DNA from: Meandrina meandrites
Taxonomy: Eukaryota > Cnidaria > Anthozoa > Scleractinia > Meandrinidae
DNA length: 64,000 bases
Assembly (NCBI GenBank): GCA_963693305.1
Contig: OY855908.1
Coordinates: forward strand, 21,687,493 to 21,751,492
Direction: 5' to 3'
In this document: positions 11,468-21,589 of the stretch, in pieces
Layout: every line of letters begins with the position of its first letter
Position numbering within the stretch: position 1 is the first letter of the stretch
Notes under the pieces: generated by a model
What the model was told of the DNA's origin: nothing
Databases searched by the model: none
Seen by the model: only the letters and a program-made list of their open reading frames with translations
Translations under genes and position numbers: made by a program

Positions 11468-11561
11468 AGGCATTTGATAATGAAAGAAAAACTTATTTTT
11501 ACTTTATAGAAGTTGTGCATTTATGTGTGAGGCTTACATAGTAAACTAATTTAAATCCAAG

Positions 11562-11735
11562 GAGATGGAAGGGGTACGTCTGGTGGAACTTCAACGTCAT
11601 GGGGAGGAAGTGCAAGAGCTGAAAAGAAACAAATTTGAGCTTGTAGCACTGCATATGCAGTTAAAACAGAAAGTGGCTCAAAAGGAAGCAGAAGTCACAA
11701 GACTGCAGAAGAAATGTCAAGATCTCATCAAAGCG
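11562..11735 (+). CDS. CEP70: CEP70-like exon 2 of window, 58 codons
   Basis: The exon starts after CCAAG at 11557-11561, with a good branch-point-like ACTAAT just upstream, and ends before GTAAAG. It encodes an uninterrupted charged coiled coil with K, E, Q and L in heptads, from E-M-E-G-V-R to C-Q-D-L-I-K-A. Phase is 0 at both ends. The ATG at 11565 is internal and is not a translation start, because the frame continues from the previous exon. Human CEP70 is somewhat longer over this stretch (memory comparison), so a small exon may be missing between exons 1 and 2. Confidence 0.75.
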
Positions 11736-12904
11736 GTAAAGATCTATAAACAGATCTAATGAAGAGAATATATATAAATCAAACAATGAAAAATACAATA
11801 TTTGTTAACTATTTCAGGCCAGTGTTCACTATCCTTAATTTTGCTTAAACTCCCAAAATTCTGAGTGTTGTCGCCTTTGGAAGGAAGAGCAAGTTTTGAC
11901 AGACTTTGGTGAAGTTTCTCTGCTCATGCACATCTGTTGCTGTTCAGTTCAGTGCATGATGAAGCAGCAGCAATCAATGTTTTCCTTCCAATTCATTCTT
12001 TCTGTCTGTTGACAATGAAAGATGTCACAAAAGCAAACAGATGAAAATAATTTAAGAAGTGAAAAATATTGCCAATTTTCTTTTAAAACATGGAGAAAAT
12101 AGTTCATTGCATGCTTACATGTAGTTGGCGTTAGCTCATACAGGCCAGGTTTAGGCAAAGGCAGTAGTGTTCATTGTACAAAGCCTATGAGAGAGATTGA
12201 TTCATCACATTTCCAAACACCCAGAAGTGAGTTGAAAAAATGATGCACATCATAGTATTAAGTTTTGACAAACTTCAAGATGTTTGGAAATATGATGAAA
12301 CTTCTCAACTGTTTGATATAGTACCTTAACAAAGGTGTTGTGCACATTCAGAACTTGAGGCATTTAAACTGCAGCAATTCATAACAAAGATGAAACACAA
12401 CTTCTGATTTTTGTCATCAAGCAATTTGCTTTATACAATGCATGTAGGTCAAAAGGTGTCGTCTGTGCAAGTGTAGACCATGAAAATTAGGTAACATATA
12501 TGCAACTCGACACGAGTCAAAATTTCGTAAAACTTGAGAAATCGATGTGATATGTTTCCAAAAAGGTAATCCAGCAAGTTTTGAAAACTCAGCTTGAACA
12601 GCTAGGACAAAATTTCCACACATTCATTCATTCACAACTAGTGGATCATTTTATACAGTTATTTTTGTGAAAAGCAGCCAGAATTAAGTCCTAATAAAAT
12701 TATGAAACAAAATTCAGCCAACATGGTACAACATTCTGTTACATGTAGGCACGCAATAAGTTGGTTTTCAAAGCATGTTTGAGGTGCAATTGCAAATATT
12801 GTAGCCTTGCTTGGTTTAACCATCTGAGACATAAAGAGCAAGCAAGCATGTAACAATCCTATGGCCATAATAAAGACATTGACTACAGAGTATCGGGTCA
12901 TTTT
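11736..12904. other. Intron 2 stretch with one small hairpin
   Basis: Mostly unrecognised. An imperfect inverted repeat lies at about 12198-12303 (TTCATCACATTTCCAAACA against TGTTTGGAAATATGATGAAA), a MITE-like hairpin. Confidence 0.5.
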
Positions 12905-13283
12905 GTTCCATAGTCAGATCGTTCCATGATAAAGTTAGATCGTTCCACAACGTGTTTAAGTACAAAAAACCTTAAACATAGTGAAATTCTACTTAAAAGC
13001 TACCTCATCTGATAACCTGCACATTCTATACGAACCGTGTAGTTTTAATCGTCAAAATGGCAAAAGGAACAGCTTTGCAACACTGTGCTCTCCCCAATCT
13101 CCCTGCATGCGCTTTAAACATGGCTTCTGCGGGTATCATCATTCCAGATTGATAGACTAAAACCAGTGAAAAGCCAACGTGAAAGACTCTGTTAAAACGT
13201 GCATGCTTTAAAAAAGAGAAAACAACAACTAAAACCAAAAGTCTCTCCTTTATTTACTGAATGAATACTTGAAGTAAATGAAT

Positions 13284-13668
13284 ACATCAAGTAAACGTGC
13301 GTGCTTTATTAATTAGCATTGAAGCAATACTGAAACATAGAAAACAATAGAGCGAAAAAAGTCTTGCCTTCATCAGAGTCAAAAACACTGATGCAACGCA
13401 GAACAACTAAACTACAAACCTTGACAACTTCAAGTAAATGTCCGTGCTTTAATTACCATTGAAGTAATTCTGAAACACTGAGTCAACGCAGAACGGATAA
13501 ACTAAAACCTTGAACTCTTCAAGTAAACGCACGTGCTTTAATTAGCATTGAAGTAAAGCTGAATCAAAGAAAACAAAAGAAAGAAAAAGTCTCGCCTTCA
13601 TCAGAGTCTAAAGCATTGAGTCAACGGAGAAAGGATAAACTAAAAACCTTGACAACTTCAAGTAATAC
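13284..13668. repeat. Tandem repeat, three diverged units
   Basis: The unit starts near CTTCAAGTAAACG.GCGTGCTTTAATTAGCATTGAAG and ends near AACTAAAACCTTGAC. Units 1 and 3 are about 140 bp and contain an extra A-rich block with GTCTTGCCTTCATCAGAGTC; unit 2 (about 13428-13512) lacks that block. Confidence 0.8.
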
Positions 13669-13919
13669 ACTTATAGCTACACTTTTAAAAGGCATCAGAA
13701 TTATTTAAAATTGATAGAGCATATCAAAAGTTTGATGACGCGCACACAACACAATTCAATTTGTGACTCTATTAACAATGACAGGATGTAAGTGGCATGT
13801 GCAAGGTAAGTTTAATATTTTTTTCACGCTTTGTTTTTTTCTAGCATATCTACAATAACAGCTAATTAGTGTCCCGTGCAAGGCAGGTGTTTTTTCTTTC
13901 TATGTTTAGTTTTTAATTA

Positions 13920-14165
13920 AGGGCACACTCCCAAAGGTTAAGGCTATAGATTTCAATAAAGTCTTCAGAACATAGGTCAAGTTTAATTTAAAGATTTCAA
14001 TTAAGTCTTTAAGCATAGGTTAAGTAGCACATGGCACTTACATGTACATTTCAACCAAGCCTATAGAACATGGGTTCAAGTCTTTTGAACATAGGTTAAG
14101 TCTTTAGAACTTTAATTTGGTTAAGGTTATAGTTTTCAATTAAAGCTTTAGAATTTTGATCTTGT
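13920..14165. repeat. Degenerate short tandem repeat
   Basis: Repeated variants of GGTTAAG..TATAG.TTTCAATTAAGTCTTTAGAACATA at an interval of roughly 40-60 bp. Confidence 0.55.
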
Positions 14166-14742
14166 AAATAGGTTACAGATATGTCAACAAAAATGGCGAT
14201 ATTGTATTTTAACTTGTGTTTATCATTTCACCTGGTTTCCATTATCTGTAAACTAATTGCGATTTTGGGACGGCAATAATGCATGAAATTTCATGCAGTA
14301 TTGCTGTTTCAAAATCAGTTAGTTAAATATGTGGTTAATAATTTATTACTCACGAAGTTAAACGTATAACATTTTTGGTTTCAACATCTTGCAAAAATTC
14401 AAAATGGTGGACCAGTTCATTCTCAGGTATAAACAGTACTATCGTATTATTTAGCTTGATAAATTAAAAGAAACGTTTTTATTTACACCTTCATCGAGTA
14501 AGCAGGTTTAATTCTTTGTATAACTGATTTTTTTTTTCAAGTGGAACGATCTAACTATGTCGTAGAACGAACTAACGCTATCGTGGACGAACTGATTTTT
14601 TTGTGGAACGAATTAACTTTTTTTTGGAATGAAGTGACTTGGAATGATCTGATTATGATATCCTATGATATCATGTCACTGACCTGCTATGCTACGATTA
14701 TCATGGTCACGTTAAAGCAATGGTGATCGATTTTGGGAAACA

Positions 14743-15747
14743 TTTTAACAAGAAGATTAACGAAATAAAAGTTACGGTACTTGACGTTTCGACGACTTCA
14801 TGCTGTCATTATTGAAAGTGAAATGTGAAAAAATTAACATAAGATATATATACAAAAATAGAGGCGTGAAAAAGAAATACATAATTGCATAAAGCATGAT
14901 AAGCACGTATTAAACAAAAAGTTTCGCACGAATAGAGTCCGCTTGAGTGTTCAGTTTCGGTCTTTTCTTTCAAATGAATAGCATTTCGAAAATTAAGCAC
15001 TCAAGCTTACTTCGGCATTTCTTGAGAATAGTGAAGTTGTCACGGAGGTTGGAGGGTTTAACACTGTGTTTGTCCTTTAGGTGTTTTCCAATTACAGAAT
15101 GTTTGTGTTCCTCGACACGTTGATGTAGATGGTGGCGTGTGTACCCAATATAATTTGTATCGCACAAATCACATTTATATTCATAAGCCACGCTTTGTTG
15201 GTTGACTATGGGAGGCTTCAATTCCGTTTCTCTCAGGTCATCAGCGATCTTCTTGCTTGTAAAGATTGGCTGCAACTCATGATCGATTTTTCTTCCAAGG
15301 TCATGAAGTTGTTTGCGAACCACATCGGCAGATTTCTGATCTTTATAAGGTATAATGATCCTAATGGGGTTGTCAGATGGTGTGTGAATTAGGTCGGGTG
15401 GGTGATGGCACGAGTCGATCGCCGAGTCGATAAGTTTCTCTTGATATTTTAATTTCAAAAATATTCCCTTTAAGTTCTTACATTCTTGTGTGAGGAACTC
15501 TCGTGTAGACGACAAACGTTTTGCACGGTCTAGCATAGTTCTAAGAAGCGACCGTTTGTACCTGCCGTCGACATGACTCTGGAAGTGCAGGAGAAGTCCT
15601 TTATTCGTCGTCTTTCTGTAGACACGGGTTTCCAGACGGTGGTCTTCTTTGATGATCTCCATACCAATGAATGGTAAACGGTTGTTGGTAGCTGCCTCCA
15701 TGGTAAATTGAATAGAGGGATGGACTTCATTAGAGTAGTAAGTAGGT
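14743..15747 (-). pseudogene. Penelope-like element, truncated inverted copy
   Basis: This is a reverse-oriented, 5'-truncated copy of the C-terminal half of the element at 15748-17872 and is nearly identical to it. It retains the end of the reverse transcriptase and the GIY-YIG endonuclease with its C-x-x-C knuckle (C-D-L-C-D-T-N-Y-I-G-Y-T). A stop replaces an arginine codon after E-M-L-F-I (near 14970), and the frame behind it is otherwise preserved into the shared 3' UTR. Its truncated end abuts the start of the full copy. Confidence 0.88.
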
Positions 15748-17872
15748 TGACGTCGATGAACACATTAACAACATTTCATCCTACAATCTTACTTTCTTTG
15801 ACAAGCTCGTACTCTGCCGCGGACTTCAATTCTCCATTCCTCAACCTCGCATTTCTGCCATCGATATTCAAGCGTCGTTTGAGAAAGCGTACTGGAAGCT
15901 TGATCCAATGCTCGCTGATGTCAAGAAAGAACTAGCTGCAGCAACCCTTTGTTCAATAGCTTTGAACTACATAGAAAGAAAAGGCCCTAAACCACCGAAA
16001 ACTCTTCTAAAATCAATCCAGCAATTGAAGAAACGTGACGACATAGTAATCACCAAACTGGACAAGGGTTCGGGTGTCGTTATCATGGGTAAGTCTGATT
16101 ACATCCGATTGTTGAGTGAGGCATCTATCAATGATCAAACAAAGTTCAAGACCGTTGAGCAGCAGAGACCAAACACGAGAGGAAGGCCACCTAAATATTA
16201 CCATCCGCTTTTCGTGAAAGAGAAGCATCTCAAATCAGTAGTTCGCAGAATCCTTCCACAAGAAATAGCTGACTCCGTTTACCAGAAGGGATCTCGACTA
16301 GCCCACTTGTACGGCCTCCCCAAGACACATAAAGAACGTCTTGCGATGAGACCCATCCTATCGGCAGCTGGAACTTACAATTACCCTCTAGCCAAATGGC
16401 TAGACGAGAAGTTGAAACCTCTATCTATAAACCAGTACACAATCTCTGATGTCTTCCAGTTTGCCGAAGAAATCCAGCACCTTCCAATCAACGAAAAGGA
16501 TTTTCCAGTCTCATATGATGTTACAGTGCTCTTCACAAATGTTCCCCTGGATGAGACCATCCATCTTTTGGCAGATAAAGCTTTTGACGGCAATTGGTTT
16601 AACAACACTCACAACTTGGACATCACCAAAGACGACTTAATCGAGCTGCTGAATGTCGCTACAAAAAAAAACAGCTATTTCAGTTTAATGGAAAACTGTA
16701 CGAACAGATCGACGGTGTCGCGATGGGGTCACCATTAGGTCCGCTCATGGCAAATGTCTTTATGTGCTCAGTGGAAGAGAAACTCGAACGTGAGAACAAG
16801 CTTCCGAGTTTTTACAAGAGATACGTGGACGACACGCTAGCTTTAGTACGTGACCACTCTGACGCCACTGACCTACTTACTACTCTAAATGAAGCCCATC
16901 CCTCTATTCAATTTACCATGGAGGCAGCTACCAACAACCGTTTACCATTCATTGGTATGGAGATCATCAAAGAAGACCACCGTCTGGAAACCCGTGTCTA
17001 CAGAAAGACGACGAATAAAGGACTTCTCCTGCACTTCCAGAGTCATGTCAACAGCAGGTACAAACGGTCGCTTCTTAGAACTATGCTAGACCGTGCAAAA
17101 CGTTTGTCGTCTACACGAGAGTTCCTCACACAAGAATGTAAGAACTTAAAGGGAATATTTTTGAAATTAAAATATCAAGAGAAACTTATCGACTCGGCGA
17201 TCGACTCGTGCCATCACCCACCCAACCTAATTCACACACCATCTGACAACCCCATTAGGATCATTATACCTTATAAAGATCAGAAATCTGCCGATGTGGT
17301 TCGCAAACAACTTCACGACCTTGGAAGAAAAATCGATCATGAGTTGCAGCCAATCTTTACAAGCAAGAAGATCGCTGATGACCTGAGAGAAACGGAATTG
17401 AAGCCTCCCATAGTCAACCAACAAAGCGTGGCTTATGAATATAAATGTGATTTGTGCGATACAAATTATATTGGGTACACACGCCGCCATCTACATCAAC
17501 GTGTCGAGGAACACAAACATTCTGTAATTGGAAAACACCTAAAGGACGAACACAGTGTTAAACCCTCCAACCTCCGTGACAACTTCACTATTCTCAAGAA
17601 ATGCCGAAGTAAGCTTGAGTGCTTAATTTTCGAAATGCTATTCATTCGAAAGAAAAGACCGAAACTGAACACTCAAGCGGACTCTATTCGCGCAAAACTT
17701 TTTGTTTAATACGCGCTTATCATGCTTTATGCAATTATGTATTTCTTTTTCACGCCTCTATTTTTGTATATATATCTTATGTTAATTTTTTCACATTTCA
17801 CTTTCGATAATGACGGCATGAAGTCGTCGAAACGTCAAGTAACTTTTATTTCGTTAATCTTCTTGTTAAAAC
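15748..17872 (+). mobile_element. Penelope-like element, nearly complete copy
   Basis: The element extends from the junction with the inverted copy to the 3' end shared by both copies (GTTAATCTTCTTGTTAAAAC at about 17852-17871). It shows the canonical Penelope arrangement of a full-length copy joined head to head to a truncated inverted copy. No spliceosomal intron or hammerhead motif was identified by eye. Confidence 0.85.
15750..17709 (+). pseudogene. Penelope-like reverse transcriptase / GIY-YIG endonuclease
   Basis: The frame is open from the junction. Near 15785-15870 it has the family's N-terminal N-L-T...L-C-R-G-L-x-F-x-x-P-x-P motif. The reverse transcriptase follows: L-D-K-G-S-G-V-V, Y-G-L-P-K-T-H-K, R-P-I-L-S, motif A S-Y-D-V-T-x-L-F-T-N-V-P-L, then after a frame change motif B G-S-P-L-G-P-L-M-A-N and motif C Y-V-D-D. 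The C-terminus is the GIY-YIG nuclease with C-x-x-C, Y-I-G-Y-T, R-V-E-E-H and later H residues. The two parts are in different frames: the first ends at 16738, the second is open across 16673-17709, and the shift falls in a run of nine A at 16663-16671. It is therefore one base away from an intact protein of about 650 residues. Confidence 0.9.
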
Positions 17873-17875
17873 GTT

Positions 17876-18395
17876 TAAAGTGTATATGACATGAAAAATA
17901 TTTTCTGCTCATTTGAAAGACCTTTCGAAGTACAGAAGAATGGTGTTTTTCTTTTCGAAATATCTTTTCTCGTTCCAGAGATATTGACATTTTTGTATTA
18001 TGCAAATTAGATGAGTGATGACATCATAAGATTTGCAACTAAAAAATGGTCAAATACTGAATAAACAATATCTCTAAAACTATTAAAGCAGTGTTCTTGG
18101 AACTTGCCACCACAAATGTGCATCACAAAAAGAACAAAATGACACCCTTAGTATTGTTACCATAGCAACTCTTTCAGCTCCAGTCTCTCTCTGTCAAAAA
18201 AACAAATATACCCATTTGTAACCTCAAAAGTGAGACAAAGGGTCCTGCTTGGAACAGACATAGTTCCCATATTGTCTTAATTCCCATCATCGGATTGGCT
18301 GTAGTAGATGGTTCTTAATTTAAGACAAAAACTGGGAATTTCAATTTTTATTGAGACAGCACCAGCGGCAAAACTGTTGTCATGGTAACAGCACT
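17876..18395. other. Possible half of an element related to 52105-52917
   Basis: It begins TTTAAAGTG directly after the Penelope 3' end and contains phrases like those inside the TTAA element at 52105 (ATATCTTTTCTCGTTCCAGAGATATT, a GATGACATCATAAG block, GTTACCATAGCAACTC). No matching right terminus was found. Confidence 0.4.
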
Positions 18396-18408
18396 TTCGG
18401 AAATTTAA

Positions 18409-18718
18409 GGTGGCTCTGAAACTGCTTGATAGAAATTTTTTTAACTTTGTAAAAAGTTGCATCTCAACATGCTAGTCATTATTCAATAATTAAAAATGGG
18501 GGTCACCGTGCTCGTTTTTGAGTTATAAGCACTTAAAAGCATAATTAAGGGTGTTTTTAACCGGCTAAACTGTTGCTATGGTAACCAATGACATCATGAT
18601 TAGCATGATTGCACATTTGTTTGATATCATTATTGTAGCAGCAACTGATAACGATTCGTAGTACTGACCCATCAAAGTTTAAGAACTGGAAAAGTGCTGG
18701 AAACCATTGTGAGCCTCC
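18409..18718. mobile_element. TTAA-flanked MITE, family 1 copy a
   Basis: TTAA at 18405-18408 and 18719-18722 flank a 310-bp element starting GGTGGCTCTGAAAC and ending CCATTGTGAGCCTCC. The ends form short inverted repeats (GGTGGCTC against GGAGGCTC). Three other copies occur at 50583, 50931 and 54362. Confidence 0.85.
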
Positions 18719-18929
18719 TTAAACTCCACCAACCCATTTGAATAAGTCGGTAACTTTACTTTGTACGGAAGCTTTTAGCTTGCGACACAAGTGATAGCTG
18801 CAGCAAAACGCAAAGAAAGTGAAAGGGTCAAACACCGGAAGTCACGCTATTAAGCTTCTCTTTGTAATAAAATGGTTTTGACTCTTCAAATTCCGTCATT
18901 ATTTGACCAGGGTCCAATGTCTTCAAGTT

Positions 18930-19125
18930 AGCAAATAATCGTGAAAATGAGTGTCCGTAAAACGGGGTTGAAAATGTATAAGAGTTTGTCACTCGGGACA
19001 CGGAAAAGTGTCCATTGTCCGTATTAAGCGGGTTAATTTATGATGTTTTCATTGCGACCAATGAAACTGTCCGTAATACCGGGGTGTCCGTATTAAGCGG
19101 ATGTCCGTAAAGCGGGGTTCCACTG
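18930..19125. repeat. Mariner-like terminal fragment
   Basis: Repeated phrases of the type GTGTCCGTATTAAGCGG end in AAGCGGGGTTCCACTG followed by TA, which resembles a Tc1/mariner or pogo-type terminus. A matching left end was not found. Confidence 0.45.
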
Positions 19126-19552
19126 TAGTTAATAAAACTTTCCTGCCAAAACTAAACTTGACCGTGCTTGATAATTGTGGGACGTTTGCAAAGGGGTACT
19201 GAAATATTCAGACTGAAATACATTTTACACATTTTTGCAACCACAATTTGTCACTTTGCCTGCTGGTAAAACTCAAAATAAAAATGTTCTTTCATTCATC
19301 ACTTTTTGTGCCATTTGGTGACTCATGCTATTCTTCTCCTGGGTCACACAATAGGACACCTGAGAGATTTCATTACCGTAACTAGACCTAACTACTAAAA
19401 ATATGACCAGATTTTTGGCTGAATTTGGGTACCGTAAATACCTAATGGTACCTTTTTGGTGTACTCCGACGGGCATATCAGGCTCATTTTGGTTTCGCAA
19501 AAATACAAACCATGGTTCAACCTAACTTGCCTTGCCGAAGGGTACCAGAAGG

Positions 19553-20693
19553 CAGGACAACTCAGATTAATATTAATCGGATTAATACTAATCCTAATGA
19601 TTATTAGAGTGGGAGGCGCGGTGGCCTAATGGTTAGTGTGCTGGACTCCGGATCGGACGGTCCGGGTTCGAGCCCTGGCCGGGGTCATTGTGTTGTGTTC
19701 TTGGGCAAGACACTTTACTCTCATAGTGCCTCTCTCCACCCAGGTGTATAAAGGGGTACCGGTGTATTTACTGCTGGGGGTAACCCTGCAATGGACTAGC
19801 ATCCCATCCAGGGGGGAGTAGAAATACCCCTAGTCGCTTAATGCTACGGAAACTGGGATAAGCTCCGGCGGTATGAGCCACTAGTAGGCTCGACGCAGAC
19901 TTTACCTTACCTTTAATGATTATTATAATCCAGCAATGGATTATTATAATCCAGTAATAGATTATTATAATCCATCACTGAGGCTTGTGGGTGCCTTAAT
20001 CAATTAGGATTAATATTAGTCTTATGTAAGATTAATATTGATCTTATTAATATTCATGTTTATCTGACAAATATTAATCCTACACGGGATTGCTATTAAT
20101 CCTATGTAGCATTAATACATTACTACCTAGGATAATCTTTGTCCAAGGCACCATGAGACGAGAGAAATTCATGTTCATTGTTGCCATCGTGATATGCTGG
20201 CTACAAGCCTCAAAACAGTTAGTGTCTTTGGGACTGTCGCTATTGCTATGCCTTTCTCAAGGTCCTGTTTTTTGTAAATACAATCACGGCACGGAGTCGC
20301 TGGCCCAGAGGGGCTTGTTCCTTTTCATTTTCTTCTAGGGTCAGAATCGTGTTATCTACTAGCTCTAGTGTATGCAAGTGATCGTCATGTGACTGATGTG
20401 ATCAGCGTTATGTCCGTCAGTCCTGTGTTATGTCTGCAATGTGTCTGTCATATAGACCTGTTATATCTGACCATTCACAGGAATGTTATCTGGATTATAA
20501 TCGAGATTAATATTAATCTGGATGATATCATTAATAATAATCTAATCCTTCCAATTTTTTGCCCTGCCTTAATCTATTACTGAATTATAATAATATATTG
20601 CTCGATTCTAATAATCTATTACTGGATTATAATAACCCTATTATAATCTATAATTATATAATCCACCGATTAATATTAATCCGAGTTGTCCTG
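19553..20693. mobile_element. Inverted-repeat element rich in TAATATTAAT, carrying a SINE
   Basis: The ends CAGGACAACTC.GATTAATA and its reverse complement at 20666-20693 form roughly 28-bp terminal repeats with one mismatch. The interior has arrays of GGATTATTATAATCCAG-like palindromes (19918-19975 and 20575-20665). Without the inserted SINE the element is about 820 bp. No transposase frame was recognised. Confidence 0.75.
19607..19913 (+). mobile_element. tRNA-derived SINE with perfect target duplication
   Basis: The head has RNA polymerase III boxes: A-box TGGCCTAATGGTTAG and B-box GGTTCGAGCCC. The body contains ACACTTTACTCTCATAGTGC and a hairpin-forming GGGGAGTAGAAATACCCC. It is flanked by TAATGATTATTA at 19595-19606 and 19914-19925, an exact 12-bp duplication, so the insertion is recent. 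Two older minus-strand copies lie at 8562 and 34030. The body may belong to a conserved marine-animal SINE superfamily, but I cannot verify that. Confidence 0.92.
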
Positions 20694-20917
20694 AAAAGGG
20701 TACGATTAGGTACACATATAAGAGTTTGTCAAACATGAGTTGCATTGTAGAACAAAAATCAAAATGTCACTGACACTCAACATTCTTAGATGAAATGTCA
20801 AAGTATGATGATTTTTCATTGAAACCAGCTCTTCTCCTGTCAGCACTGGTTTATTGTAAATTTATAAAGGTTTTAACATGTATGAAGTTACTGATAAATA
20901 ATAATTATACTCTTCAG

Positions 20918-21006
20918 GAGGAAAAGAGGCTCAAGAGACAAAGCAAAGTTGCCAACAAAAAGGTTTTGAAATATTCTCCTCACAGACAAAATGCCATGGA
21001 TCAAAA
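20918..21006 (+). CDS. CEP70: CEP70-like exon 3 of window, 29 codons plus 2 nt
   Basis: The acceptor is CTTCAG ending at 20917 and the donor is GTAAGA at 21007. The exon encodes a basic stretch beginning E-E-K-R-L-K-R-Q and ending N-A-M-D-Q. It ends in phase 2; its last two bases (AA) pair with the first base of exon 4 to make lysine. In CEP70 the corresponding region also links the first coiled coils to the D-Y-E-S segment. Confidence 0.78.
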
Positions 21007-21589
21007 GTAAGAAAATACAAAGTCCCTTTTGGTGCAGAATTAATGCACTATTCAGATGGTTAGTGGGAAGTTGTCTGGGATAAGAAGCTAAGTCACGATG
21101 TCATAAACTTTAATAGTCAAATAATTAATTATTATTTTGGTAGTTAGGGGGGTTAGACACTTCTGTGCACAAATTTGTAAAACCTAGTTAGTATCTATGT
21201 TACCTCTGATACATTGCAAATGTTTATATTTGTTTTATTGCACCCTGTTCTCTAATAATAATAATAATAATAACTTTATTAATGTGTCAAAAGGAGTGGC
21301 TGAGGGGAAAAGTCCCCTCTACTAATTGTGGACACCTAACTAACTTATTAAAACCATTCACTTATTATGAATACTACAAAAACTGGCACATATATTAACT
21401 TAACTAAAAGCTACAAATATATTAAAATTGTGTATCCTAAACTACATTAAAATATTGAAATTATGTAAATCATTTGTAAAAATTATCTATAAACGGCCTA
21501 ATATGTTAAAAATTGTGTATCTCAAAAAACTACATTAAAAATATTAAAATTAGTCAAATCATTTGTAAAAATTATCCCTAAACGGCCAG

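Larger units (their letters stand above)
12905..14660. mobile_element. Element bounded by inverted short arrays of a GTGGAACGATCTAAC-like unit
   Basis: The left boundary has repeated GTTAGATCGTTCCAC-like units (12911-12954); the right boundary has the reverse complement repeated with divergence (GTGGAACGATCTAAC, GTAGAACGAACTAAC, GTGGACGAACTGA and others, 14541-14635). In between are two tandem arrays and no recognised transposase. This organisation suggests a non-autonomous DNA element with terminal arrays; the class is unknown. Confidence 0.5.

Noticed and set aside
11565..11759. ATG-initiated 64-codon frame as a small gene
   Set aside because: It is exon 2 of the spliced gene; the frame continues upstream and reads past the donor into intron.
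19612..19690. A functional tRNA gene
   Set aside because: It has polymerase III boxes but no complete cloverleaf by eye and is followed by the SINE body with target duplication.
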